The position numbers and the translations under genes were made by a program. A stretch of DNA of 64,000 bases from Aegicerativicinus sediminis (GTDB taxonomy: Bacteria; Bacteroidota; Bacteroidia; Flavobacteriales; Flavobacteriaceae): contig NZ_CP064295.1 in NCBI RefSeq assembly GCF_015476115.1, positions 3,342,001 through 3,406,000 on the forward strand, read 5' to 3'. Below are positions 42,868 through 51,887 of this stretch, one piece after another. Under the pieces are notes generated by a model. It saw nothing but the letters and a program-made list of their open reading frames with translations, was not told where the DNA came from and made no database searches. The number at the start of each line of letters is the position of its first letter. Position 1 is the first letter of the stretch.

Positions 42868-45315
42868 CTATTTATGTCCTACCCTTATTATATCAGCGAA
42901 CAATCCTGATGCAGTAACTTCAGCACCAGCACCAGCTCCTTTAATAATTAATGGTTGCTCCGGATACCTTTCGGTATAAAACATTACAATATTGTCTTTT
43001 CCTTCGAGGTTATAAAATGGGTGACCTTGAGGAATACTCTTAAGTCCTACCTTTGCTTCACCATTGACATATTCTGCCACATATTTTAAGCGTTCACCCT
43101 TAGATGAAGCTGAATTAAATAGTTGTTTATAGTGAGCCTCTGATTGGTCAACAGATTTTAAAAATTCTTCTACAGTACCAGCTTTTAAATCGTTATCAGA
43201 CAAAAATGATTCATTTACAATGTCGTTAAGTTCCATTTCTGCACCACTTTCCCTAGCTAAAATTAAAATCTTTCTAGCGACATCCACACCACTTAGATCT
43301 ATTCTTGGATCAGGTTCTGTATAACCTTCAGCCATTGCTCTTTTAATCACGGAAACGAATTTATCTTCACCAGTATAATTGTTGAAGATAAAATTTAAAC
43401 TCCCTGAAAGAACGGCATAAATAGAGGTAACCTTATCTCCTGAGGTAATTAAATGATTCAAAGTGTCTATAATTGGTAGGCCTGCCCCCACGTTTGTTTC
43501 AAACAAAAATGGAGCGTTGTATTTTTTTGATAGTATCTTAAGTTCAGAATAGGATTCTAACACATCTGAACATGCAATTTTATTGCAGGCCACCACCGCA
43601 ATACTCTCCTTTAAATAGTCTGGGTATTTTTTAGCCACATCTGTATTTGCAGTTATATCAACAAAAACACTATTTCTCAAGTTTAGAGCTTTAACAGCAA
43701 CGAAAAAACCATCGATACTTGCCTTTTCCCCAGAATTTAATAATTCCTTCCAGTTGTTTAAATCAATGCCGTCATCATTGAGGTACATTGTTCTACTATT
43801 GGAAAGACCAGTTATCCTAATGTTTAATTTTTGGTTTTCTTTTAAATATTTTTTTTGCTTTTTAATTTGTTCCACAAGCCGTTCCCCAACATTTCCAACA
43901 CCAGTAATGAACAAGTTGACTTGTTTTATATTCGATTCAAAAAAGCGTTCATGTAAAGCATTCAGTGCCTTTTTTACATCTTTTTGGGCGATTACAGCCG
44001 AAATATTTTTCTCAGAAGCTCCTTGAGCTATTGCACGAATGTTAATATTGTTCATACCCATTGTGCTGAACATTCGGCCACTAATACCCTGATGATTTTT
44101 CATATTGTCACCAATGAGCGCCACAATAGATAAATCAGTTTCAATTATAATGGGGTCTATACGGTTAAGTGAAATCTCATTCTGGAATTCAGAATCAATA
44201 GCGGTTTTGGCCTTTTCTGCATCCGCTTCATTAATACCAAAACAAATACTATGTTCTGATGAAGCTTGGGTAATTAAAATGATGTTTACTTTTTCATTTG
44301 CCAAAGTTTCAAACAGACGCTTAGAAAATCCTGGTATCCCGACCATTCCACTTCCTTGGAGCGTTAAAAGAGCAATATTATTGATGTTGCTTATTCCTTT
44401 AACCGGATCTTTAGTATAAATTGATTTACCTGGGCCAATAAAAGTACCGTCAGCTTCTGGCTCCATGGTATTTTTAATCCTTATTGGAATTTGAAGGTTC
44501 ATAACTGGTTGAACCGTAGGAGGATAAAGTACTTTAGCTCCAAAATGCGAAAGCTCCATAGCCTCTTGGTAGGAGAGGCTATTTATCGGAAATGCCTGCT
44601 TTACCATCTTAGGATTTGTAGTAAACATTCCACTGACATCTGTCCATATTTCCAATTCAGGTACTTTTAGTGCCGCTGCAATAATTGCCGCCGTAAAGTC
44701 TGAGCCGCCCCGACCTAACGTAGTAAACTCACCAGATTTCGATTTTGCCACAAAACCAGGCATAATTGTAATATCAACATTCGAAGAATCGAAATAAGTC
44801 TTAATGTTGGCATATGTTTGGTCATAAATAACCGTAGCATTAGTAAAGTCGCTATTGGTAACTATTAAATCTTGTGAATTTTTTCTTTTACAATTTAATC
44901 CTCGAGATTTAATTGCTTCTGCAATAATGAAAGATGATAGTAACTCCCCAAAACTCACCAATTTGTCGGAAGTTTTTGGTGAAAGTTCATTTATAAGATA
45001 AATACCGTCTAATAAGCTTTTTAGTTCATCTAATTTATTTATTAAGTCCTCCTTAACTAATTGGTTATTAGTTGGAATAAGACCTTCTAAAATCGACAGG
45101 TGTTGTTCCTTAATGGTATCGAAAAGGAGAGCATAACCCTGATATTTGTTTTTGGCCATGTTGCCAACTTTGAGCAAATTATCAGTCACACCTCCTACTG
45201 CAGATACAACACAAATAACTGAGTCCGTTTTAGAGTAATTAGATAAAATGTTAATTACTCGGTTGATGTTTTCAACAGAACCTACAGATGTACCTCCAAA
45301 TTTCAATACTTTCAT
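42868..45315 (-). CDS. thrA: Bifunctional aspartate kinase / homoserine dehydrogenase I
   Basis: 815 residues from the ATG at 45315 (MKVLKFGGTSVGS); the open frame runs nine codons further up, but family alignment supports this start. The aspartokinase domain (~1-285) has FGGTSVGS and TTLGRGGSDFTA; two ACT regulatory domains (~310-450) follow; the homoserine dehydrogenase domain (~460-815) starts with the nucleotide motif LFITGVGNVGERL and has EGYTEPDPRIDLSGVDVARK. It catalyses two steps from aspartate to homoserine and is probably inhibited by threonine through the ACT domains. First gene of thrABC. Confidence 0.97.
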   Translation of the reverse strand: MKVLKFGGTSVGSVENINRVINILSNYSKTDSVICVVSAVGGVTDNLLKVGNMAKNKYQGYALLFDTIKEQHLSILEGLIPTNNQLVKEDLINKLDELKSLLDGIYLINELSPKTSDKLVSFGELLSSFIIAEAIKSRGLNCKRKNSQDLIVTNSDFTNATVIYDQTYANIKTYFDSSNVDITIMPGFVAKSKSGEFTTLGRGGSDFTAAIIAAALKVPELEIWTDVSGMFTTNPKMVKQAFPINSLSYQEAMELSHFGAKVLYPPTVQPVMNLQIPIRIKNTMEPEADGTFIGPGKSIYTKDPVKGISNINNIALLTLQGSGMVGIPGFSKRLFETLANEKVNIILITQASSEHSICFGINEADAEKAKTAIDSEFQNEISLNRIDPIIIETDLSIVALIGDNMKNHQGISGRMFSTMGMNNINIRAIAQGASEKNISAVIAQKDVKKALNALHERFFESNIKQVNLFITGVGNVGERLVEQIKKQKKYLKENQKLNIRITGLSNSRTMYLNDDGIDLNNWKELLNSGEKASIDGFFVAVKALNLRNSVFVDITANTDVAKKYPDYLKESIAVVACNKIACSDVLESYSELKILSKKYNAPFLFETNVGAGLPIIDTLNHLITSGDKVTSIYAVLSGSLNFIFNNYTGEDKFVSVIKRAMAEGYTEPDPRIDLSGVDVARKILILARESGAEMELNDIVNESFLSDNDLKAGTVEEFLKSVDQSEAHYKQLFNSASSKGERLKYVAEYVNGEAKVGLKSIPQGHPFYNLEGKDNIVMFYTERYPEQPLIIKGAGAGAEVTASGLFADIIRVGHK

Positions 45316-45347
45316 AAGAGTTTTTATCTTAAAAAATAACATTTAAA

Positions 45348-45394
45348 AGCTTGAAACCCGTTGTTTTTCAAGCTAAACAAAGACCTCAAAAGTA
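45348..45394 (-). promoter_or_regulatory. thrA promoter element and leader hairpin
   Basis: Minus-strand TACTTTTG at 45387-45394 fits TAnnTTTG. Thirteen nt downstream is a perfect 9-bp stem, AGCTTGAAA (45348-45356) with TTTCAAGCT (45366-45374), 33-59 nt before the thrA ATG. I found no Thr/Ile-rich leader peptide, and the hairpin lacks a following U-tract strong enough for classical attenuation. Confidence 0.45.
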
Positions 45395-45525
45395 TTATAT
45401 TTACAGTAATTATAAAATTGTCACTTTTTTTTTACGTTATTTTCAAAGAGCAAAGTTTTTCCACTAATTTCTGATAGTTTTGGGGGGTCTTAAATGCTAA
45501 ATCAATAAAATAGCTAAGTCTATCT

Positions 45526-47103
45526 ATGAAAATATTTTCCAAAGAACAGATTTATGAAGGAGATAAATTAACTGCCGAACGCCAAAACATCAGTTCGACC
45601 GATCTAATGGAAAGGGCGGGGAAGCAGATTTTTCAGTGGCTTGATATTCGGATGCAAGGTGCACAGGTACCAATCCATATATTTTGTGGAATAGGCAACA
45701 ATGGTGGCGATGGTCTGGTATTAGGAAGACATCTTATAACGCATGGCTATAATGTAATTGTTTATATCGTTAATTATAGTGATAAGCGTTCTAAAGATTT
45801 TCTTATTAATTATGAACGCATAAAATCCGTATCCAAATCCTGGCCAATTGTAATTGAAAAGGAAGACCAATTTCCTCAAATTGGAAATGATGATATTATT
45901 GTTGATGCTGTTTTTGGAATAGGTTTGAACCGACCAGCTACTAATTGGGTCCAACATTTATTTCAACATTTCAGGTCATCGGGTGCCTTTACACTTTCGG
46001 TAGATATTCCGTCAGGAATGTATACAGATAAAGTACCGGATAGGCCAGGAGGTGTAGTATGGGCAAATCACACCCTCAGTTTTCAATCTCCAAAACTTGT
46101 TTTTTTCTTACCAGATACCCAACAATACACGCGTAATTGGGAGGTCTTGGATATTGGAATTGATCAAAAGTTCTTAATAGAATCTCAGCCTGAAGCTGAA
46201 TTGATAGGTAAAGTTGAAGTACTTTCCTTTTATAAACCTAGGGATAAATTTTCTTTTAAAAATAATTTTGGGCATTGCATTATTATTGGCGGTAGTTATG
46301 GTAAGATTGGAGCCGTTTTATTAAGTAGTAGAGCTGTAATGGCATCAGGTGCTGGTTTGGTAAGTGCCTATGTTCCAAAATGTGGCTATATTCCGATACA
46401 ATCCTCCTTTCCTGAAGCTATGGTTGTAACCGATTCGTCTGATACAGAAATTACATCTATAAAATTACCTTTCAAACCAGATGCTATAGGAATTGGGCCT
46501 GGGCTAGGTACCTCAGGAAAAACAATAGCCAGCCTTAAATCTTTTTTAAGTGAAGCAAAGATTCCATTGGTTATAGATGCTGATATGATTAACATTTTAG
46601 CTGAAAATGAAGATTTATTAAAGTTGGTGCCAGAAAATTCAATTTTCACACCACATCCCGGGGAATTAAAACGATTAATCGGTGAATGGAAAGACGATTT
46701 TGAGAAAATAGAAAAATCCAAAGCTTTTTCAAGAAAAACGAATGCGATTATCCTTATCAAAGGAGCCCATACAATGATTGTTAAAGGAGAAAGTCTATTT
46801 ATTAATTCAACTGGAAATCAAGGTATGGCAACTGCAGGGGCGGGGGATGTTTTAACTGGAATTATTACAGGTTTGATAGGACAAAAATATGACCCTTTAC
46901 AAGCCGCATTATTTGGTGTTTATTTACATGGTAAGGCTGCAGATATAGTGGTTGAAAAAACTGGCTACCAAAGCTTAATTGCTAGCGATATTATTAGAGG
47001 GATACCAAAAGCCTATCTAGATTTATTTCAGTCACCACAACAATCTGAAGGAGCTGATGGTTCTGAAGATAGGTCTCAAAAAGGTTCAGACGAGGAGGAA
47101 TAA
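45526..47103 (+). CDS. nnr: Bifunctional NAD(P)H-hydrate epimerase / ADP-dependent NAD(P)H-hydrate dehydratase
   Basis: 525 residues. An N-terminal YjeF_N epimerase domain (~1-215: IFCGIGNNGGDGLVLGRHL, DAVFGIGLNR, VDIPSGMYTD) is fused to a C-terminal ribokinase-like dehydratase (~225-505: IIIGGSYGKIGAVLLSSRAVMASGAGLV, FTPHPGELKRLIG, NQGMATAGAGDVLTGIITGLI). The protein repairs hydrated NAD(P)H. A charged ~20-residue tail (SEGADGSEDRSQKGSDEEE) extends beyond the domain. It is divergent from thrA and followed by a terminator. Confidence 0.96.
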   Translation: MKIFSKEQIYEGDKLTAERQNISSTDLMERAGKQIFQWLDIRMQGAQVPIHIFCGIGNNGGDGLVLGRHLITHGYNVIVYIVNYSDKRSKDFLINYERIKSVSKSWPIVIEKEDQFPQIGNDDIIVDAVFGIGLNRPATNWVQHLFQHFRSSGAFTLSVDIPSGMYTDKVPDRPGGVVWANHTLSFQSPKLVFFLPDTQQYTRNWEVLDIGIDQKFLIESQPEAELIGKVEVLSFYKPRDKFSFKNNFGHCIIIGGSYGKIGAVLLSSRAVMASGAGLVSAYVPKCGYIPIQSSFPEAMVVTDSSDTEITSIKLPFKPDAIGIGPGLGTSGKTIASLKSFLSEAKIPLVIDADMINILAENEDLLKLVPENSIFTPHPGELKRLIGEWKDDFEKIEKSKAFSRKTNAIILIKGAHTMIVKGESLFINSTGNQGMATAGAGDVLTGIITGLIGQKYDPLQAALFGVYLHGKAADIVVEKTGYQSLIASDIIRGIPKAYLDLFQSPQQSEGADGSEDRSQKGSDEEE

Positions 47104-47104
47104 A

Positions 47105-47136
47105 AAAAGGTCGCTTTTTGCGACCTTTTATTTTTT
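47105..47136. terminator. Bidirectional terminator after nnr
   Basis: AAAAGGTCGC (47105-47114) pairs perfectly with GCGACCTTTT (47120-47129) around TTTTT, with T's on the right and A's on the left. It serves nnr and the convergent TlpA-like gene. Confidence 0.92.
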
Positions 47137-47149
47137 GATTTACCATTGA

Positions 47150-48532
47150 CTAGATTCCTAGACCATCAAACATTTCAACCAATTTTGGATTTGAAGGGCG
47201 AGGTGCATCTGCACTTACAATATTTCCTTGTGGGTCTACCAAAATAAATCTAGGAATACCTTCTATGGCATATTCTTTTACGAATTTAGAATTCCAATCA
47301 TTGTCGGCAAACAACTGAGTACCACCTAAATTTTCCGATTTTACCATTTCCACCCATTTACTATGGTCTGAAGCTTTATCTATTGAAGTGCTTACAAACT
47401 CAATGTTCTTTCCATGATATTTCTTCTCGACTTCTTTGAGTGAAGGGATTTCTTTTTTACAAGGTCCACACCAAGTTGCCCAAACATCGATATACACGTA
47501 CTTACCTTTAAGATCAGCCAAGGACATTGTACCGCCCTTATGATTTTCATAATCAACAAATTGAGGCGAAGGATTACCTTTGGTTAGACCTTTAAATTTA
47601 TTGTAGTTATTTTCTAGCTTAGTTTTAAGTTCCTCATTAGTAACTAAACTTTGGAAATAGTCATGAACTTCTTTCATATTGGGATTTCCTGGAGACATAA
47701 CAACAGCACCAATATAACCGATAGCATCATTTCTTAAAGCTGGAATTTGAACAGAATCTAATGTTCTCAACTGCTCAACGCTTGCGGTTTGGTAGTTATC
47801 TCCTAAGGTTTCAAAAATCTCATTCATAACTGAAGAATAAGCCATTTGTTTGTAGGCTTGAGAATTCTGATAACTATCAGCATCATTAAATTCCATGTTC
47901 TTAACCTCTGCAGGTATAAAGTTTTCAGATACTTTGAAATCATTGTTTTTTGAGAAATAACGGTGATTTCTTTCGTAGTTCTGTAAATAAGAATATTTGT
48001 CGAAAACTAAATTTTTTGATTCCGTTTGAAGGAAATGTTCGTCTAAATCCTCAATGGCATTTAATCTTCCTTTATGTAAATTTTCAATTTCATTTAATTT
48101 AGAAGCATAGGCATTTTCATCCATCGAGTAAAATTCTTGTGAATTTTTATAAATGATAGAATCTGTAAGAACCATTTTCTCCGCCAAATAATTATTCTCT
48201 TTTGAACCATTACCTTCATACTTTAAGGATGCGTCAAAGTTTTGAGTGTCTAGGGAAAATTTTAAATCTTGACCATTTTTTAAATAGATGTTTGTCATCT
48301 CACGGCCATGAACAAGAGTATAAATACCAGGAGAATTAATTGATAGTGTATCGGTAAAACTACCATCTGTATTAAGGGTGATTTCTTCTTTTAAATCCCC
48401 TCCAGAAATTGTAACCTTATCATTGACCGGATTGCTGATTTGTCCATTTAAAACAGCATATTCAGGAGTTTTTGCCTCTTCCTTGCAAGACATGAATAAT
48501 ACAAGCAATGCAAGTGAAACGAAATATTTCAT
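47150..48532 (-). CDS. TlpA-like thioredoxin-fold lipoprotein with DUF4369-type N-terminal domain
   Basis: 460 residues. The N terminus is a lipoprotein signal with lipobox LFMSC, so Cys16 or so would be lipidated. An N-terminal beta domain (~25-115) of the DUF4369 kind precedes a helical middle region; the thioredoxin domain (~320-460) has the redox motif WCGPC in YVYIDVWATWCGPCKKEIPSL. It is likely an outer-membrane-anchored, periplasmic disulfide reductase of the TlpA/ResA group, common in Bacteroidota. It is preceded by 94 bp without other signals. Confidence 0.92.
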   Translation of the reverse strand: MKYFVSLALLVLFMSCKEEAKTPEYAVLNGQISNPVNDKVTISGGDLKEEITLNTDGSFTDTLSINSPGIYTLVHGREMTNIYLKNGQDLKFSLDTQNFDASLKYEGNGSKENNYLAEKMVLTDSIIYKNSQEFYSMDENAYASKLNEIENLHKGRLNAIEDLDEHFLQTESKNLVFDKYSYLQNYERNHRYFSKNNDFKVSENFIPAEVKNMEFNDADSYQNSQAYKQMAYSSVMNEIFETLGDNYQTASVEQLRTLDSVQIPALRNDAIGYIGAVVMSPGNPNMKEVHDYFQSLVTNEELKTKLENNYNKFKGLTKGNPSPQFVDYENHKGGTMSLADLKGKYVYIDVWATWCGPCKKEIPSLKEVEKKYHGKNIEFVSTSIDKASDHSKWVEMVKSENLGGTQLFADNDWNSKFVKEYAIEGIPRFILVDPQGNIVSADAPRPSNPKLVEMFDGLGI

Positions 48533-48626
48533 AAGTTAAAAATTTAATTAGTGCGCAAAATTAATGTAACCGTTGCGTTAAATCCAAAGCTTTAGCAATA
48601 ATTTACAATTATAGCCTTCTTTTAAC

Positions 48627-49010
48627 TTAGTTTTTTTCGCCATGCATTGGAATTATTTGCAATGCCCAATCTGTAGCTTCTTGGACAGTATTGAAAAATT
48701 TATATGGCTTATTTGTGAAATTTGAAACCAAATCATTGTCACCTTCAGAGATTGCCTCAGTTCCAACGACGGCAAACCCTTTTAAATTTTTAATTGCATG
48801 AGTTTCAAAATAAACCAAGGGTTCTACCGAATAGTTAAAGGATCTTTTTGAAATGTAAACAAATGGTTGATTTCGGTAATAAGTATCTACTATATTTTTA
48901 AGCAGGTCTATATGAGTCGTAGAAATATTGATACCCTCATCTATTTCCACAATTAGATAAATATCATATATATGTACGGTGCAAAAATTAAACCTTAGAA
49001 TATCCGTCAT
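48627..49010 (-). CDS. Hypothetical protein, STAS/SpoIIAA-like pattern
   Basis: 127 residues, soluble, no signal peptide. The order of short strands and helices (IYLIVEIDEGINISTTHIDLLKNIVDTYY, PFVYISKRSFNYSV, LKGFAVVGTEAISEGD, FNTVQEATDWALQII) resembles SpoIIAA/STAS-like proteins seen in Flavobacteriaceae, but I cannot name a function. It lies 69 bp upstream of clpC's end and has its own strand-matched neighbour, the TlpA-like gene, 94 bp further on. Confidence 0.72.
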   Translation of the reverse strand: MTDILRFNFCTVHIYDIYLIVEIDEGINISTTHIDLLKNIVDTYYRNQPFVYISKRSFNYSVEPLVYFETHAIKNLKGFAVVGTEAISEGDNDLVSNFTNKPYKFFNTVQEATDWALQIIPMHGEKN

Positions 49011-49041
49011 ACCTAAAATTAAAAAACTTTAAGGTATAATC

Positions 49042-49071
49042 AAAAAACAACCCCCTCGTTATGAGGGGGTT
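49042..49071 (-). terminator. Intrinsic terminator of clpC
   Basis: AACCCCCTC (49049-49057) pairs with GAGGGGGTT (49063-49071) around GTTAT. On the minus strand it is followed by TTGTTTTTTG, a good U-tract, 9 bp after the clpC stop. Confidence 0.9.
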
Positions 49072-49079
49072 AATTTTAT

Positions 49080-51629
49080 TTAAGACTCTGTTTGTGTTTT
49101 CGGTTTTTCAATCTTCACCTCGAGTTCATCAGCTTCTTTATTCAGATCCATTTTAATAGTATCTCCCTCTTGAAGTTTAGAACTTATGATCTCTTCAGCA
49201 AGTACATCCTCAATATACTTCTGTATAGCCCTTTTTAATGGACGAGCGCCATATTGTTGGTCAAAACCTTTATCTGCAATATAATCTTTAGCCGGCTTAG
49301 AAAGTTTTAATTCGTATCCAAGATTCTTTATACGATCGATTAATTTGCTTAATTCAATATCAATAATCTTATTTATATCTTCTTTGTCAAGAGTATTAAA
49401 GACCATTACATCATCAATTCTATTTAAGAACTCTGGAGCAAATGCTTTTTTCAACGCATTTTCTATAATACTTCTAGAATTATCTGTTGCTTGGGCAGCT
49501 CTTGCCGAAGTTCCGAAACCTACCCCTTGGCCAAAATCTTTCAATTTTCTGGCTCCAATATTAGAAGTCATTATGATAATGGTATTTCTAAAGTCTATTT
49601 TTCGTCCAAGACTGTCTGTCAAATAACCGTCATCTAATACTTGTAATAACATGTTAAATACATCTGGATGGGCTTTTTCAATCTCATCCAATAAAATAAC
49701 CGCGTAGGGTTTTCTCCTAACTTTTTCAGTTAATTGTCCGCCCTCTTCATAGCCAACATATCCTGGAGGTGCGCCAATCAATCTAGACACAGCGAATTTT
49801 TCCATGTACTCACTCATGTCTATTCTAACCAAAGCATCTTCGCTATCAAACAATTCCCTAGCCAAAACTTTAGCTAACTGCGTTTTACCAACACCAGTTT
49901 GACCTAAGAAGATAAAGGAACCAATCGGTTTATTAGGATCTTTTAGTCCAGCTCTATTTCTTTGAATTGCCTTAACCACTTTGGCCACGGCTTCATCCTG
50001 ACCAATTACCTTACCTTTTATTAGATCTGGTAATTTCGCTAGTTTGTTGCTTTCTGTTTGTGCTATTTTATTCACAGGAATACCTGTCATCATAGAAACA
50101 ACGTCAGCAACATTATCTTCAGTAACTACCTCTCTATGAAGTTTGGTTTCCTCTTCCCACTTTTCTTGAGCTATAGCCAAATCTTTTTCAAGACGTTTTT
50201 CATCATCACGAAGCTTAGCCGCTTCTTCATATTTTTGCTTTTTGACTACAGAATTTTTTGTTTCTCTAACTTCTTCTAGTTTTTTCTCTAATTCTAATAT
50301 CTGTTTTGGGACATCGATATTTGTTATATGAACACGCGAGCCAGCTTCATCAAGAGCATCAATTGCTTTATCTGGTAAGAAGCGTTCAGTCATATACCTA
50401 TTCGTAAGTTTTACACAGGCTTGAACCGCTTCATCCGTATATTCAACATTATGATGTTCTTCATAGCGCTCCTTAATATTGTTAAGGATTTCGATAGTTT
50501 CTTCAACGGTTGTTGGTTCAACTATAACCTTTTGGAAACGTCTCTCCAGAGCACCATCTTTTTCAATATATTGCCTATATTCATCAAGCGTTGTTGCTCC
50601 TATACATTGAATTTCACCTCTTGCCAATGCAGGTTTGAACATGTTGGAAGCATCCAAACTTCCTGTGGCCCCACCAGCTCCCACAATTGTATGAATCTCA
50701 TCGATAAATAGAATTATATCATCATTTTTTTCCAATTCGTTCATCACCGCCTTCATGCGTTCTTCAAACTGTCCACGATATTTGGTGCCTGCAACTAGAC
50801 TAGCAAGATCTAAAGTCACTACTCTTTTATTGAATAAAATTCGAGAAACTTTTCTCTTTACAATGCGCAATGCAAGACCCTCTGCAATAGCCGATTTACC
50901 AACACCAGGTTCACCGATAAGCAATGGATTATTCTTTTTACGTCTGCTCAGTATTTGTGAAACACGTTGAATCTCCTTTTCTCTACCAACCACAGGATCC
51001 AGTTTGCCTTCTTCAGCCAATTCGGTTAAATCTCGTCCAAAATTGTCTAACACTGGAGTTTTAGATTTTTTATTTCCTTTTGCAGCAGATGAACCAAAGG
51101 GATTTTGTTTAGCATCATCTTCTTCATTCACTTCATCATCAGAAAAAGATTCAGCTTTTGGAGAATCTAGATAATCATCATCTTTTGTGATCATCGATTT
51201 AAATTGATCCTTAACGCTATCGTAGTCAACTTTCATTTTATTCAATAATTTGGTAGTTGGGTCATTTTCATTACGCAATATACATAACAGTAAATGCGCT
51301 GTATTTATAGAAGAACTTTGAAATAGTTTAGCTTCTAAAAAGGTTGTTTTTAATGCTCGCTCGGCCTGTCTTGTTAAATGAAGGTTTTTCTTTTCATTAG
51401 ACATGACAGATATATTCGGGTTAGCGGGGCTCAAAATCTCTACCTTTCTTCTCAAATGGTTTAGGTCTATATCGAGAGCATTTAAAATATTAATGGCTTT
51501 GCCACTTCCATCCCTCAATAAACCTAACATCAAATGTTCAGTACCGATAAAGTCATGGCCCAAGCGCAAAGCCTCTTCCTTGCTATAAGCAATTACATCC
51601 TTAACTCTTGGGGAAAAATTATCGTCCAT
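49080..51629 (-). CDS. clpC: ATP-dependent Clp protease ATP-binding subunit ClpC
   Basis: 849 residues. An N-terminal Clp_N repeat domain (~1-145: FSPRVKDVIAYSKEEALRLGHDFIGTEHLML) is followed by an acidic linker, AAA1 with GEPGVGKSAIAEG, a middle region with the UVR-like EEAAKLRDDEKRLEKDL, and AAA2 with GQTGVGKTQLAK and ARPLKRAIQKYIED at the end. It unfolds substrates for ClpP and, with adaptors, takes part in stress proteolysis. Divergent from gyrA across 258 bp; I saw no CIRCE or CtsR-like operator there. Confidence 0.97.
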   Translation of the reverse strand: MDDNFSPRVKDVIAYSKEEALRLGHDFIGTEHLMLGLLRDGSGKAINILNALDIDLNHLRRKVEILSPANPNISVMSNEKKNLHLTRQAERALKTTFLEAKLFQSSSINTAHLLLCILRNENDPTTKLLNKMKVDYDSVKDQFKSMITKDDDYLDSPKAESFSDDEVNEEDDAKQNPFGSSAAKGNKKSKTPVLDNFGRDLTELAEEGKLDPVVGREKEIQRVSQILSRRKKNNPLLIGEPGVGKSAIAEGLALRIVKRKVSRILFNKRVVTLDLASLVAGTKYRGQFEERMKAVMNELEKNDDIILFIDEIHTIVGAGGATGSLDASNMFKPALARGEIQCIGATTLDEYRQYIEKDGALERRFQKVIVEPTTVEETIEILNNIKERYEEHHNVEYTDEAVQACVKLTNRYMTERFLPDKAIDALDEAGSRVHITNIDVPKQILELEKKLEEVRETKNSVVKKQKYEEAAKLRDDEKRLEKDLAIAQEKWEEETKLHREVVTEDNVADVVSMMTGIPVNKIAQTESNKLAKLPDLIKGKVIGQDEAVAKVVKAIQRNRAGLKDPNKPIGSFIFLGQTGVGKTQLAKVLARELFDSEDALVRIDMSEYMEKFAVSRLIGAPPGYVGYEEGGQLTEKVRRKPYAVILLDEIEKAHPDVFNMLLQVLDDGYLTDSLGRKIDFRNTIIIMTSNIGARKLKDFGQGVGFGTSARAAQATDNSRSIIENALKKAFAPEFLNRIDDVMVFNTLDKEDINKIIDIELSKLIDRIKNLGYELKLSKPAKDYIADKGFDQQYGARPLKRAIQKYIEDVLAEEIISSKLQEGDTIKMDLNKEADELEVKIEKPKTQTES

Positions 51630-51887
51630 AGTATTATCCTTTCGTCATTAAAAATAAGAAATTATATGCAATTAAATCAAAAACCATACCCATTCTCAAC
51701 TATGCTATTACAAGAAATAAAATATGTCTTTACCGTGAAATTTTTAGGCGGATAGTTATTAACTAATTACAACGTGGTATTTGTTAATAAAAAGTACTGA
51801 TTTGAGCCCCTATTTACTTATTAAAAGTACCAAAAGCCGTATATTAGCGGGATTTGAAAATCAATAAAAAGAATCTAAAAAATAGAC

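Noticed and set aside
45316-45342. Upstream ATG at 45342 for thrA
   Set aside because: Aspartokinases begin at the MKVLKFGGTS position (45315); the nine extra residues have no counterpart.
51630-51887. Heat-shock operator (CIRCE or CtsR type) at clpC
   Set aside because: I searched the 258-bp gap for TTAGCACTC-N9-GAGTGCTAA-like or tandem heptad repeats and saw none.
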